From positions 1 through 64,000 of the forward strand of contig NZ_JAFCXL010000013.1 in NCBI RefSeq assembly GCF_049898325.1: a stretch of DNA of 64,000 nucleotides, written 5' to 3'. Below are positions 44,509 through 52,989 of the stretch, piece by piece (the first letter of the stretch is position 1; each line of letters starts with the position of its first letter). Below the pieces are notes generated by a model. It was not told the origin of the DNA, searched no databases, and saw only the letters and a list, made by a program, of their open reading frames with translations. Source of the stretch: JAFCUW01 sp049898325 (lineage in GTDB: Bacteria; Pseudomonadota; Gammaproteobacteria; Burkholderiales; Burkholderiaceae_D). The position numbers and the translations under genes were made by a program.

Positions 44509-44829
44509 ATGAGCTGGATGTTGCTGGTATTGGCGGGATTGCTGGAAGTGGTGTGGGCGGTGGGCCTGAAATACACGGAGGGATTTACCCGCCTGTGGCC
44601 GTCGCTGCTGACACTGGCGGCGATGGCGGCCAGTGTTGGCCTGCTGGGCCTGGCCTTGCGCAATTTGCCGCTGGGTACGGCCTACGCCGTCTGGACCGGC
44701 ATCGGCACCGTCGGCACGGCCATCGTCGGCATGGTGCTGCTGGGCGAACCGGCTGGCGCCTTGCGGCTGTTATCGATTGGCTTGATTATTGCCGGCATTG
44801 CCGGATTGAAAATGCTGACGCCTGCTTAA
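44509..44829 (+). CDS. gdx: SMR-family guanidinium exporter (SugE/Gdx type)
   Basis: 106 residues, four membrane helices. It has MSWMLLVLAGLLEVVWAVGLKYTEGFTR (shortened) with the essential Glu13 and the Gdx/SugE GLKYT signature rather than EmrE's. The conserved helix ends are RNLPLGTAYAVWTGIG and LGEP. It exports guanidinium in exchange for protons as a dual-topology dimer. I see no guanidine-I, -II or -III aptamer in the 93 bases before the start. The end overlaps the convergent solute-binding gene by 60 bp. Confidence 0.9.
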   Translation: MSWMLLVLAGLLEVVWAVGLKYTEGFTRLWPSLLTLAAMAASVGLLGLALRNLPLGTAYAVWTGIGTVGTAIVGMVLLGEPAGALRLLSIGLIIAGIAGLKMLTPA

Positions 44830-45621
44830 ACGGTCCGGCGCCGTCCAGCGCGTGTAGATGCGCGCCAGTTCGCCACTAGCCTTGAGTTTTTGCAAGGCCG
44901 CCTCGATCGCCGGCGCCAGCGCCGGATCCGCCTTGTTGCTGATCCAAAAATACACGAGGCCCGGATCGAATACGGTGGGCAGCACCGTCAGCTGCTGTTC
45001 CAGCCGGGCACTGCGGATATAGTAGAACAGGCTCGATTCGTTGAGATAGGTGTAGCGGCCGTGCCCGTGCAGGGTCTTGCGCAGGTTGACCAGGCTGTCG
45101 CCAGTGCTGTCGTCGACCTCGATGCCGCGCGCCTTGAGCACGGGAATATAGCCCGAGCCGCGTGCCGTATTAATGAGTACTTTGCGGCGGGCCAGCTGGT
45201 CCAGGTCCGCTACCGCCTCCGTGTCGCCGGCAAGGGCGGCCAGCCGGTAGCGCGCCTCGTACAGCGGCACGCTGGCGCGCACGGCGATGCGACGGCGCAC
45301 GGGCGACTCGACCAGCGCGCACGCGGCCCACACCGAGCCGCGCTCGAGGCCCTGTTCGATCACGCCCAGCGAGCGGGCGCGGTCGTAACCGGTGAAATGC
45401 AGGCGCGGATCGCGCTGTTCGATGGCCGCCAGCAGATCGGCGCACATGCCCTGCGGCTTGCCCTGGTCCAGAATCCACTTGGGGGCAACGCTTTCCTGCG
45501 CCATGATGGGCACTGTGATGGTGGCGCCGGCCCGGCCCGTCGTGCACGCAAGAGCGCCCAGCGCCAGCACAAGCAGGCTGCGGGTGGTGGCGTCCATCAA
45601 GCTGTTGCCGGGTGTGTGCAT
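44770..45621 (-). CDS. Periplasmic solute-binding protein, family 3 type
   Basis: 283 residues. A signal peptide (LLVLALGALACTTGRAGA) is followed by the two-lobed type-II periplasmic binding fold: ESVAPKWILDQGKPQGMCADLL in lobe 1, VLINTARGSGYIPVLKARG at the hinge, and the Tyr/Trp-rich ARIYTRW end. No permease or ATPase genes adjoin, so it is an orphan; such proteins often feed signalling rather than transport. The start is uncertain between ATG at 45621 and ATG at 45597. Its last 20 codons overlap the gdx gene on the other strand. Confidence 0.7.
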   Translation of the reverse strand: MHTPGNSLMDATTRSLLVLALGALACTTGRAGATITVPIMAQESVAPKWILDQGKPQGMCADLLAAIEQRDPRLHFTGYDRARSLGVIEQGLERGSVWAACALVESPVRRRIAVRASVPLYEARYRLAALAGDTEAVADLDQLARRKVLINTARGSGYIPVLKARGIEVDDSTGDSLVNLRKTLHGHGRYTYLNESSLFYYIRSARLEQQLTVLPTVFDPGLVYFWISNKADPALAPAIEAALQKLKASGELARIYTRWTAPDRLSRRQHFQSGNAGNNQANR

Positions 45622-45667
45622 GGGAGATCGTTGCCTGTTCAATATCGATTGATTTTCGCACAAAGCA

Positions 45668-45700
45668 GGCCAGCCCGGCACACGATGTAACGGGCTGGCC
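45668..45700 (-). terminator. Strong hairpin between the AstE-like and solute-binding genes
   Basis: GGCCAGCCCG and CGGGCTGGCC form a perfect 10-bp stem around 13 bases. On the minus strand it follows the AstE-like stop by about 70 bases and is followed by TGCTTTGTG, a weak T-run. It may also fold in the solute-binding gene leader. Confidence 0.45.
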
Positions 45701-45771
45701 CGGCGATACAGGCACGAGCGCCAGGGGCGCGCGCGGCGCGCCGGTGCCCCGCTCGCCGGGGACCCGATCGA

Positions 45772-46743
45772 TCAGTCCTGCGCAGCGAAGGCGGGGTTGG
45801 CCCGGGTCAGGTAATACCATTCCTGGTTCGGCCCGGCATTGACGTCCGGGAACAGGATGCGCCCCTCCAGCTCAGACAGCACCGGCGTGCCGTCGGCGCG
45901 GGTGCCGATCAAGGTGCCCACCTCGACGGGGTCGAAGCTGCGCCAGGTGCGGGCGAAGCTGTCGCCCTGGTCGAGTTTGTCGTGCACCACCACCATCGAC
46001 AGCGCCTCGATCTGATCGGCCGCCACCGCTGGCGGTGCCGGCGCGTCGATCAGTCCCAGGTGCGCCAGGGTGTTCATGATGGCGCGGTAGGCCACCTCGG
46101 GCGCCTGCGGATCGCGGTGCTGGCCGCACTCGAGCGTGAGGGCGTAACCGCCCGTGCTGCGCATGAATTCGGTGGTGCCGACGCCGTAGCGCAGCACCGT
46201 TTGCAATTGCGAGGCGTCCGACAGGCGCCGCTGGACGCCGGCGCCGTAGGTGGCCAGCCAGCCGTCGACGAAGCGGCGTACGCCCAGCCGCTTGGCCAGC
46301 GCCTTCTCGCTGGCGGCATGGGCGAACGGCTGCAGGGGACCGTCGTTGTCGGCCGGGCCCACCATCACGAACGGCTCGCTGTCGGCATTGAAGGAATGCA
46401 GGTCGAGCAAGACGTCGTGCGCGGCCAGCAGGGGGCACAGCCAGTTGGCGATGCGGTCCTCGAAATCCTGCGGCGCCGGGTTGGGGAACAGGTTGCGGTT
46501 CAGGTTGCGGTCGCCCGCGCGCCGTTGCAGGCGGTAGGCCAGCGGGTTGGTCACGGGGACGAAGGTGACGCTGCCGTTGGCGATGCGCAGGGCGCCGCTG
46601 TCGAGTTCGGCCATGACGCGGCCGATGCCGATGGTGCCGCAGGTTTCGTTGCCATGCACGGCGCCGGTGACGATCAGGCGCGGGCCTTCACCGAGGCCCG
46701 TGTAGTTGATCGATTTGAATTGCAGGTCGCTTGCGCTTGTCAT
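45772..46743 (-). CDS. Succinylglutamate desuccinylase/aspartoacylase family deacylase
   Basis: 323 residues, M14-like zinc hydrolase. The zinc ligands are His30 and Glu33 (VHGNETCG) and His116 (LDLHSF). The substrate-binding DRNLNRNLFP is at 78-87, and the conserved TLECGQH follows in the C-terminal half. It cleaves an N-acyl amino acid such as N-succinylglutamate or N-acetylaspartate. No arginine succinyltransferase (ast) genes are adjacent, so its substrate is open. The 168-bp fold-back repeat lies upstream of its start. Confidence 0.85.
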   Translation of the reverse strand: MTSASDLQFKSINYTGLGEGPRLIVTGAVHGNETCGTIGIGRVMAELDSGALRIANGSVTFVPVTNPLAYRLQRRAGDRNLNRNLFPNPAPQDFEDRIANWLCPLLAAHDVLLDLHSFNADSEPFVMVGPADNDGPLQPFAHAASEKALAKRLGVRRFVDGWLATYGAGVQRRLSDASQLQTVLRYGVGTTEFMRSTGGYALTLECGQHRDPQAPEVAYRAIMNTLAHLGLIDAPAPPAVAADQIEALSMVVVHDKLDQGDSFARTWRSFDPVEVGTLIGTRADGTPVLSELEGRILFPDVNAGPNQEWYYLTRANPAFAAQD

Positions 46744-46777
46744 GGCTGGCCGTGAAAAATGAATGGTGGCCGATATT

Positions 46778-46945
46778 CTAGCAGCCTGTCGGACTTAGGA
46801 TCGTCAGCTGCAAAAATACCTGGGACGGGCCATATTTCGCCGCTTTCTCGGTCAATAGCTCGCTATTGACACTGCGAAATCGTCAAAATCTGTCCTCGCC
46901 CAGCTATTTTTTCGCTATGACTCCCTAAGCCCGACAGGCTGCTAG
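46778..46945. repeat. 168-bp fold-back (MITE-like) intergenic repeat
   Basis: The 22-bp ends CTAGCAGCCTGTCGGACTTAGG and its inverted partner differ in one base. The interior is also imperfectly self-complementary and centres on GTCAATAGC-TC-GCTATTGAC (46851-46870), so the whole unit can fold into one long hairpin. There is no open frame inside. It sits between two divergent genes. A solo end occurs at 38945-38960. Confidence 0.8.
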
Positions 46946-47018
46946 CGCAACAAGGCGCCGCCGGGCCGGCTGCGGTGGCCTGCGGTAGAATCGCCCCGTC
47001 AGCCTTCCGCCACCGCCC

Positions 47019-48188
47019 ATGCCGCCGTCTTATTTTTCCCGCAATTGCGTCCCCGCCCGCATCCACGGCCTCGACACCCTGCGTGCGCTGGCCGTCAGTG
47101 TCGTCGTGCTGCACCACTATGTGCTGTTCGTCAGCGGTGCATCCACCTTCGGCTGGCTGGGCGACATTGGCTGGGTCGGCGTCGACCTGTTTTTCGCCCT
47201 CTCGGGCTACCTGATCGGCAGCCAGATTTTCAGCGGCCTGCGCAGCGCCGACGGCTTTTCCCTGGGCCGCTTCTATGGCCGCCGCCTGCTGCGCACCCTG
47301 CCCAATTTCTACGCGGTGCTGGCCTTGTACTACCTGTGGCCGTGGTTCCGCGACGGCGCGCCCATGCTGTCGCCCTGGCGCTTCCTCAGTTTCACGCAAA
47401 ATATCCTGCTCGCGCCCGGCAGCGGCTTCTCGCACGCCTGGTCGCTGTGCATCGAAGAGCAGTTTTACATGCTGCTGCCGGCGCTGGCCTTGCTGATCGC
47501 GGCGCGCCGCCGCCCGCTGGCGCTGGCGTGGACGGCGCTGGCGGCCACCGCGGCGCTGGGTCTGGCCGCGCGCGGCTGGCTGTGGCACGAGCACGTCGAC
47601 GGCCAGGCGGCGGCCCAGTTCAATTACTTCAAATATATCTATTACGCGTCCCTGTGCCGGCTCGACGAATTGCTGGCCGGAGTCGCGCTGGCCCTGCTCA
47701 AGCATGCTCACCCGGGCCTGTGGCAGCGCCTGACCCGGCACGGCGACGCCGCGCTGGCGCTGGGGCTGGCCGTACTGGCGGCCACGTTTTACTGGTTCCT
47801 GCTCGACCGTTACGGCCTCGCCGTGACGCTGTGGGGCTACCCGCTGCTGGCGCTGGGCTTCGGCTTATTGCTGCTGGCCGCGCTCGATCGCGCCGCCTGG
47901 CTGGGCCGCACCCGGATTCCCGGCTGCCAGCGCCTGGCGCTGTGGTCGTACGCGATCTACCTGGTGCACAAGCCGCTCGGCGTGCTGGCCGCCAAAGCGC
48001 TGGCCGCGGCCGGCTTCGGCCCCGAGTCCGCGCTGACCATCGGCATCGTGCTGGCCGTGTCGGTGCTGGGCGGGGTGCTGTTGTACGTGCTGGTGGAGGC
48101 GCCGTTCATGGCCTTGCGCGAGCGTTACCTGCCGGCGGCCGTCAGCGCGCCAGGCGGCGCTGCCCGCCTTCGACGCCGCCTGCGCTGA
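47019..48188 (+). CDS. Membrane acyltransferase (acyltransferase-3/OafA family)
   Basis: 389 residues with about ten hydrophobic helices. The first cytoplasmic/membrane block GLDTLRALAVSVVVLHHY carries the conserved His. VGVDLFFALSGYLIG and GRFYGRRLLRTLPNFY give the Arg-rich loop, and SLCIEEQFYMLLP is the typical WSLxxExQFY box. Such enzymes O-acylate lipopolysaccharide O-antigen, exopolysaccharide or other glycans. No polysaccharide cluster is adjacent. Its last 47 bp overlap a convergent gene. Confidence 0.88.
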   Translation: MPPSYFSRNCVPARIHGLDTLRALAVSVVVLHHYVLFVSGASTFGWLGDIGWVGVDLFFALSGYLIGSQIFSGLRSADGFSLGRFYGRRLLRTLPNFYAVLALYYLWPWFRDGAPMLSPWRFLSFTQNILLAPGSGFSHAWSLCIEEQFYMLLPALALLIAARRRPLALAWTALAATAALGLAARGWLWHEHVDGQAAAQFNYFKYIYYASLCRLDELLAGVALALLKHAHPGLWQRLTRHGDAALALGLAVLAATFYWFLLDRYGLAVTLWGYPLLALGFGLLLLAALDRAAWLGRTRIPGCQRLALWSYAIYLVHKPLGVLAAKALAAAGFGPESALTIGIVLAVSVLGGVLLYVLVEAPFMALRERYLPAAVSAPGGAARLRRRLR

Positions 48189-48645
48189 CGTCGAGTACGC
48201 CGAATGGCGCCGGCATCGCGCCCAAAAACGCCAGCACGGCGAACGCGCGCATGGCCGCATTGCCGTCGGCGCTGGCCTCGATGACGGCGCGCAGTCCGGG
48301 GATGGCTTCCTCGGTGCGGGGCGACTCGTAGGCCTTGATCAGCAGCGCCACCAGCGCGCCCGGGTCGCCCCGTTTGAGCACCTGATCGATCACCGCCAGC
48401 AGCGCGTGCTGCATGCGTGGGGTCGGGTGGGTGATGTGGGCGAACACCAGCGGCGTGTTGCTGATGGCAGTGGCGAGGATGCGCTCGATCTGCTCCGGCC
48501 TGGTGTCGGAGGCGATGTCGAAATACGCGCCGTTCCAGCGCGTGGCGGCGTAGCGGTGACCGGGCGGGAAGGCGTCGATGGCGTCGAAGCCGCACAGGCG
48601 CGACAAGTGGGCGAGGCCGGCGGCGATGGTGTCGAGAAGGGGCAT
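48142..48645 (-). CDS. Conserved-looking protein of unknown function
   Basis: 167 residues from the ATG at 48645 (MPLLDTIAAGLAHLSRLCG). Mostly helical, Ala/Leu-rich, with VFAHITHPTPRMQHALLAVIDQVLKRGD in the middle (shortened), which resembles a HEAT-like helical pair. No catalytic motif is recognised. It follows the pirin gene on the same strand after 44 bp and may be cotranscribed with it. The 3' end overlaps the acyltransferase gene on the other strand. Confidence 0.6.
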   Translation of the reverse strand: MPLLDTIAAGLAHLSRLCGFDAIDAFPPGHRYAATRWNGAYFDIASDTRPEQIERILATAISNTPLVFAHITHPTPRMQHALLAVIDQVLKRGDPGALVALLIKAYESPRTEEAIPGLRAVIEASADGNAAMRAFAVLAFLGAMPAPFGVLDVSAGGVEGGQRRLAR

Positions 48646-48689
48646 GGCGCCAGTGTAGCGCAATTGCGCACGCCTGGCGCCGTGCCGCC

Positions 48690-49574
48690 TCAGGCGGCGG
48701 CGTCGCCCGCCTCGATGCCTTCAAAACGGCCGGCGCGGAAGTCTTCCACCGCCTGCTGCAGTTCGGCCTGGGTGTTCATCACGAACGGGCCGTACTGGAC
48801 GATCGGCTCGCCCAGCGGGCGCCCGGCGATGAGCAGCACGCGCGCATCCTTGGCGGCGTGGATGCGCACGCCGTCGGCGGCGGCGGGATTGGTCAGAATG
48901 GCCATCTTGGTCGCCGGCACCGCCTTGCCCTCGACCACCACCTCGCCGCGGAACACGTACAGGAAGGCGTTGTGCCCGGCCGGCAGTTGCTGTTCGAAGC
49001 TGGCCCCGGCGGGCAGCGCGATGTCGAGATAGACCGGCGCGGTGCCGTCGCGCTGGACGGCGCCGTCGACGCCGTGGCTGCTGCCGGCGATCACCTGCAC
49101 GACGGCGCCTTCAGCGGTGGCGACGCGCGGCAGTTGCTCGGCCGGGATGTCGCGGTACCAGGGCTTGATCATCTTGTCGCGCGCGGGCAGGTTCAGCCAC
49201 AGCTGGAAGCCTTCCATCAAGCCCTCGTTCTGCTCCGGCATTTCCGAGTGCACCACGCCGCGCCCGGCCGTCATCCACTGCACGCCGCCATTGGTGATCA
49301 AGCCTTCATGGCCGGCGCTGTCCTTGTGGCGCATGCGCCCATTGATCATGTACGAGATGGTCTCGAAGCCCCGGTGCGGATGCTCGGGGAAGCCGGCGAT
49401 GTAGTCGCCCGGCTTGTCGCTGCCGAAGGCGTCGAGCATCAGGAAGGGGTCGAGGCGGCGCTGCAGCGACTGCGTCAGCACCCGGTTGATCTTGACGCCG
49501 GCGCCATCCATCACGAATTGTCCGTTGATGAGGCGCTCCACGGCGCGCGCTGCGTGTACCCGATAACTGCTCAT
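48690..49574 (-). CDS. Pirin-family protein
   Basis: 294 residues, bicupin fold. The metal site is intact: His65 and His67 (HPHRGFETISY), His109 and Glu111 (GRGVVHSEMP). The C-terminal cupin contains YVFRGEVVVEG and ends with the family's NTQAELQQAVEDFRAGRF. Bacterial pirins have quercetin dioxygenase activity or regulate pyruvate metabolism. The gene lies downstream of azoR but is separated from it by a terminator. Both are redox genes of the type often grouped under one LysR. Confidence 0.92.
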   Translation of the reverse strand: MSSYRVHAARAVERLINGQFVMDGAGVKINRVLTQSLQRRLDPFLMLDAFGSDKPGDYIAGFPEHPHRGFETISYMINGRMRHKDSAGHEGLITNGGVQWMTAGRGVVHSEMPEQNEGLMEGFQLWLNLPARDKMIKPWYRDIPAEQLPRVATAEGAVVQVIAGSSHGVDGAVQRDGTAPVYLDIALPAGASFEQQLPAGHNAFLYVFRGEVVVEGKAVPATKMAILTNPAAADGVRIHAAKDARVLLIAGRPLGEPIVQYGPFVMNTQAELQQAVEDFRAGRFEGIEAGDAAA

Positions 49575-49589
49575 GCTGCTTCTCCCAAA

Positions 49590-49615
49590 AAAAGAAAAAG
49601 GCGCCCGCTGGCGCC
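49590..49615 (-). terminator. Intrinsic terminator after azoR
   Basis: On the minus strand GGCGCC-AGCG-GGCGCC is followed by TTTTTC and more T residues. It stands between azoR and the pirin gene. Confidence 0.8.
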
Positions 49616-49637
49616 CCTGGCGTGGTGCCGGTAAAAC

Positions 49638-50237
49638 TCAGGCCAGCACGGCGTCGATCTGCGCGTTGGCCTGGGCCTGGCCCTGGGCGACCGCGTCGGG
49701 ACCCATGCCCATGCCTTCGCTGTAGAGGTAGCTCACGTCCGTCATGCCCAGGAAGCCCAGGAAGGTGCCCAGGTAGGGCACTTGGGTGTCGCTGGCGCCG
49801 TCGCGGTGGATGCCGCCGCGGGACAGATTGACATACACTTTTTTGCCGGTCAACAGGCCTTCCGGACCATTCGCGCCGTAGCGGAACGTGACGCCGGCGC
49901 GGGCGATGGCGTCGAAAAACGCCTTCAATTGGGTGGTGATGCCAAAGTTGTACATGGGCGCGCCGATGACGATGACGTCGGCTGCCTGCACCTGGGCGAT
50001 CAGGGCGTCGTCGAGGGCGATGCGCGCATTCTGCGCGGCCGAGCGCTGGTCGGCCGGGGTGAACAGGGCGCCCAGGCTCGCTTCGTCGAGCACCGGATGG
50101 GGATCGCTGGCCAGGTCGCGGCGCACCAGGGTGGCGCCGGCGTTGGCGGCGAGCAGACCGGCGACGAGCTTGTCGCCCATGCGGGTCGATTCGGAACCGC
50201 TGCTGCGGGCGCTGGAGTTAATTTGCAGAATGTTCAT
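49638..50237 (-). CDS. azoR: FMN-dependent NADH:quinone/azo oxidoreductase
   Basis: 199 residues with a flavodoxin-like fold. MNILQINSSARSSGSEST is the FMN phosphate loop, and GAPMYNFGITTQLKAFFD and VNLSRGG are isoalloxazine contacts. It transfers two electrons from NADH to quinones or azo dyes, guarding against thiol stress. It is divergent from a LysR gene with an 86-bp shared control region containing the small inverted repeat CTTCAATGAAG. Confidence 0.92.
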   Translation of the reverse strand: MNILQINSSARSSGSESTRMGDKLVAGLLAANAGATLVRRDLASDPHPVLDEASLGALFTPADQRSAAQNARIALDDALIAQVQAADVIVIGAPMYNFGITTQLKAFFDAIARAGVTFRYGANGPEGLLTGKKVYVNLSRGGIHRDGASDTQVPYLGTFLGFLGMTDVSYLYSEGMGMGPDAVAQGQAQANAQIDAVLA

Positions 50238-50323
50238 GAGTGGCTTCCTTCGGGGTTGATGGTGTGTCGGACTTCAATGAAGAGCACTTTAACAGTTCCA
50301 TTTGCCATCCGGAAGAGCGTAAA

Positions 50324-51271
50324 ATGGACAACATTATTCCTTTAGTGGCACAATCGATGATCGATCCGAATGACCTGCTGCTGTTTGCCCGCATCGCCGA
50401 AAGCGGCAGTTTCAGCAAGGCCGCGCTGCGCCTGGCGCTGCCCAAATCGACCGTGTCGCGCCGCATCGCGCTGCTCGAAGCAGCGCTGGGCGAGCGGCTC
50501 CTGCAGCGCACCACGCGGCGCCTGGTGCTGACCGAGTTTGGCGAGAGCCTGCTCGAGCACGCGCGCCAGGTGGCGCTGCAGGTCGAGGCGGTGGCGGCGC
50601 TGGCCGAACACCGCCAACAGGAGCCCAGCGGCAAGCTGCGCCTGTCGATGCCCAGCGACTTCGCCAACCTGGGTTTGTCGGGCATGCTGGCCGCCTTCAT
50701 GGCGCGCTATCCGGCCATCACGCTCGAACTGGACCTGTCGCCGCGGCGGGTCGACCTGGTCGCCGAAAACTTCGACATCGCCATCCGCATGGGCGACCTG
50801 CCCGACGACGCCACGCTGGCGGCGCGCCGCATCACCTTCGAGCATATCGGCCTGTATGCGGCGCCGTCCTACCTGGCCCTGCGCGGGCTGCCGGAGTCGC
50901 CCGACGACCTCGAACAGCACGATTTACTGTGCCTGCTAAGCCGCACGGGCGGCGCCCAGTCGTGGGCGCTCACGCGCGGCAAGCTGCAATGGTCGCGCGC
51001 GCTGCCGGCCAAACTGACCGCCAATTCGCCCGATCTGCTCGCGCGCATCGCCTGCGCCGGCGCCGGCATCGCCGCCAGCTCCGATCTGTTCGCCACGCCG
51101 TTTCTGAAAAAGGGCGAGCTGGTGCGCGTGTTGCCTGAATGGGAACTGCCGGCGGTCACGGGATGGGCCGTGTTTCCGGGGCGCCGGCTGATGCCGGCCA
51201 AGACGCGCGCCTTCCTCGACATGATGCAGTTGCTGTCGTGCGAAGAGGCGCGGAAGCAGTTGCTGCTGTAG
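50324..51271 (+). CDS. LysR-family regulator divergent from azoR
   Basis: 315 residues, CrgA-like LysR protein. The N-terminal helix-turn-helix is FSKAALRLALPKSTVSRRIALLE (shortened to its core) and the linker ERLLQRTTRRLVLT. The effector domain has FDIAIRMGDLPD and the GIAASSDLFATPFL segment. The ATG at 50324 follows GGAAGAG at good spacing; another ATG 33 bases later is possible. It most likely controls azoR. It is convergent with psd, 10 bp away. Confidence 0.86.
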   Translation: MDNIIPLVAQSMIDPNDLLLFARIAESGSFSKAALRLALPKSTVSRRIALLEAALGERLLQRTTRRLVLTEFGESLLEHARQVALQVEAVAALAEHRQQEPSGKLRLSMPSDFANLGLSGMLAAFMARYPAITLELDLSPRRVDLVAENFDIAIRMGDLPDDATLAARRITFEHIGLYAAPSYLALRGLPESPDDLEQHDLLCLLSRTGGAQSWALTRGKLQWSRALPAKLTANSPDLLARIACAGAGIAASSDLFATPFLKKGELVRVLPEWELPAVTGWAVFPGRRLMPAKTRAFLDMMQLLSCEEARKQLLL

Positions 51272-51281
51272 GTGCCAGGTC

Positions 51282-52133
51282 TCAGGCGGGCCGGTTGCCC
51301 ATCGACTCGCCCAGCCGGATCGGCCGCTCGGGGCCCCAGGCCGGGTTGAAGGCGATGGTGTCGGCCTTGAACAGCATGACGATGGTCGATCCCAGCAGGA
51401 AGCGGCCGAATTCCTCGCCCTGCTTGAGGACGATGTTCTGGTCTTCATAGGTCCACTCGCACACGCGCCCGGGACGGGTGGGGTTGACCACGCCGTGCCA
51501 GACCGTCTGCATGCTGCCGACGATGGTCGCGCCCACCAGCGTGAGCACAAATTCGCCGTGCTGCGGCGAGTGGAACACGCACACCACCCGCTCGTTGCGG
51601 GCGAACAGGCCGGGAATTCCGCGCGCGGTGGTAGGGTTGACGGAAAACAGCGCGCCCGGCACGTAGATCATGCGCGTGAGGCGACCGTCGCACGGCATGT
51701 GCAGGCGGTGGTAATCCTTCGGGCTCAGATACAGGTTGGCGAAGCTGCCGTGCTGGAAGTGGGCGGCCAGGCGGGCGTCGCCGCCGACCAGCTCCGTGGT
51801 GCTGAAGGCGTGGCCCTTGGCCTGGAAAATCTGGTGGTCCTCGATGGCGCCCACCTGGCTGATGGCGCCGTCGACGGGGCAGACAAAATCGGCCTTGGCC
51901 AAAGGGCGCACGCCGTCGCGCAGGGGCCGCGTGAAAAACTCGTTGAAGCTGCTGTAGCTGGCGATGTCGGGGTTGACCGCTTCGCTCATGTCGACGCCGT
52001 ACTTGGTGACGAACCATTTGATCAGATTGGTCGTCCACACGCCGCCCCTGGCGCCCGCGACGCGCCCGGCCAGGTTGGTGAGCGCCTGCTTGGGCAGCAG
52101 GTATTGCGGCAAAACCTTCAGACGGTCAGACAC
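51282..52133 (-). CDS. psd: Phosphatidylserine decarboxylase proenzyme
   Basis: 283 residues, the usual length. It has the self-cleavage motif LGST (in FLLGSTIVML), whose Ser becomes the pyruvoyl group. FFTRPLRDGVRPL and CPVDGAISQVG carry the processing Asp, and HFQHGSFANLYLSPKDYHRLHMP (shortened) the His. It makes phosphatidylethanolamine at the inner membrane. The gene follows the RNase H-like gene by 32 bp on the same strand. Confidence 0.95.
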   Translation of the reverse strand: MSDRLKVLPQYLLPKQALTNLAGRVAGARGGVWTTNLIKWFVTKYGVDMSEAVNPDIASYSSFNEFFTRPLRDGVRPLAKADFVCPVDGAISQVGAIEDHQIFQAKGHAFSTTELVGGDARLAAHFQHGSFANLYLSPKDYHRLHMPCDGRLTRMIYVPGALFSVNPTTARGIPGLFARNERVVCVFHSPQHGEFVLTLVGATIVGSMQTVWHGVVNPTRPGRVCEWTYEDQNIVLKQGEEFGRFLLGSTIVMLFKADTIAFNPAWGPERPIRLGESMGNRPA

Positions 52134-52165
52134 GATGTCAGCCTTTCAACATAAACGAGCGGCAA

Positions 52166-52897
52166 TTATAGCGGGGCGGCGAGGGCTGCGGCGCGCCCGT
52201 TTGCGTCATCGCTGTCGTCGGCGGCGCGCCCCTGCTGCGACAGGGCGTCCGCGGCGCCGTTACGGTGGCGGGGAATCCAGCGCAAGGTGGTCTGCGGCAG
52301 CCGCGCCAGCAGCGCTTGCGCCTGTTCGCGCAAGGGGCGCAGCGCAGCCGCTGGCCGCGCCGCGGTCGCGCCCACGTCGTCGATGACGACCTTGCTGTCG
52401 CCGTACACGGTGAGCGGGCCGGCGCCGTTGGTCAGCGCCATTTCCAGCAGGGCTATCAGGGCGCGGTACTCCGCTTCGCTGCTGTTGCCGTAGCCGGCCG
52501 CGCGCGCGCTGGCATGGTGTTCGCCGGCAGGCCCGGTGAGCAGGGCGCCGATGCCGCAGCGGCCGGGATTGGGCCAGGCCGAGCCATCGAACCAGCCCCG
52601 CCATGGCGTGGGCACGCCCAGCTTGAGCGCCGCGCGGTGCTCCTGGAGGGCCAGGCGGCGCTGTTCGCGCGCCGCCGCGCTGGCCGCCTGCGCCGCCTGT
52701 TCGGCCGCCCGCCGTGCCAGCAGGGCGGGCAGCCTGGCGGCGCCGCCGGCGGCCGCCTGCATGGCCAGGCCCAGTGCCTCGTCGCTGCCGATGCCGCGCG
52801 CGGCCAGGCGGCGGCTGGCGGCGCGCTCGGCGCGGTTCGACAGCAGCGCCAGGGTGGCGGGGTCGGTGGCGTCAGGCGCGAGCGGGGTGGGGAACAT
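52166..52897 (-). CDS. RNase H-like protein with an Ala-rich N-terminal extension
   Basis: 243 residues. The first 95 residues are Ala/Arg-rich and helical (LARRAAEQAAQAASAAAREQ) and belong to no known domain. The C-terminal 140 residues form a type-1 RNase H fold with the catalytic acids Asp104 (WFDGSAWPNPG), Glu143 (SSEAEYRAL), Asp167 (VYGDSKV) and Asp217 (NGAADALS). It resembles the plant-like RNase HI group, in which such enzymes remove RNA from hybrids. The ATG at 52897 is chosen; an in-frame ATG is 24 bases upstream. It may be cotranscribed with psd. Confidence 0.82.
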   Translation of the reverse strand: MFPTPLAPDATDPATLALLSNRAERAASRRLAARGIGSDEALGLAMQAAAGGAARLPALLARRAAEQAAQAASAAAREQRRLALQEHRAALKLGVPTPWRGWFDGSAWPNPGRCGIGALLTGPAGEHHASARAAGYGNSSEAEYRALIALLEMALTNGAGPLTVYGDSKVVIDDVGATAARPAAALRPLREQAQALLARLPQTTLRWIPRHRNGAADALSQQGRAADDSDDANGRAAALAAPL

Positions 52898-52919
52898 GGG
52901 CGCAGCATAGCAGTTGCGC

Positions 52920-52959
52920 AAAAAAGGCTGGCGCCCGATCGATCGATCGGGCGCCAGCC
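52920..52959 (-). terminator. Intrinsic terminator of the YXWGXW-type gene
   Basis: A perfect 34-bp palindrome (52926-52959: GGCTGGCGCCCGATC and its complement around GATC) runs on the minus strand into TTTTTT. It is 30 bp after the stop at 52990. Confidence 0.88.
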
Positions 52960-52989
52960 CCGGATTTCATGGACGCCGCCAGGACGTCA

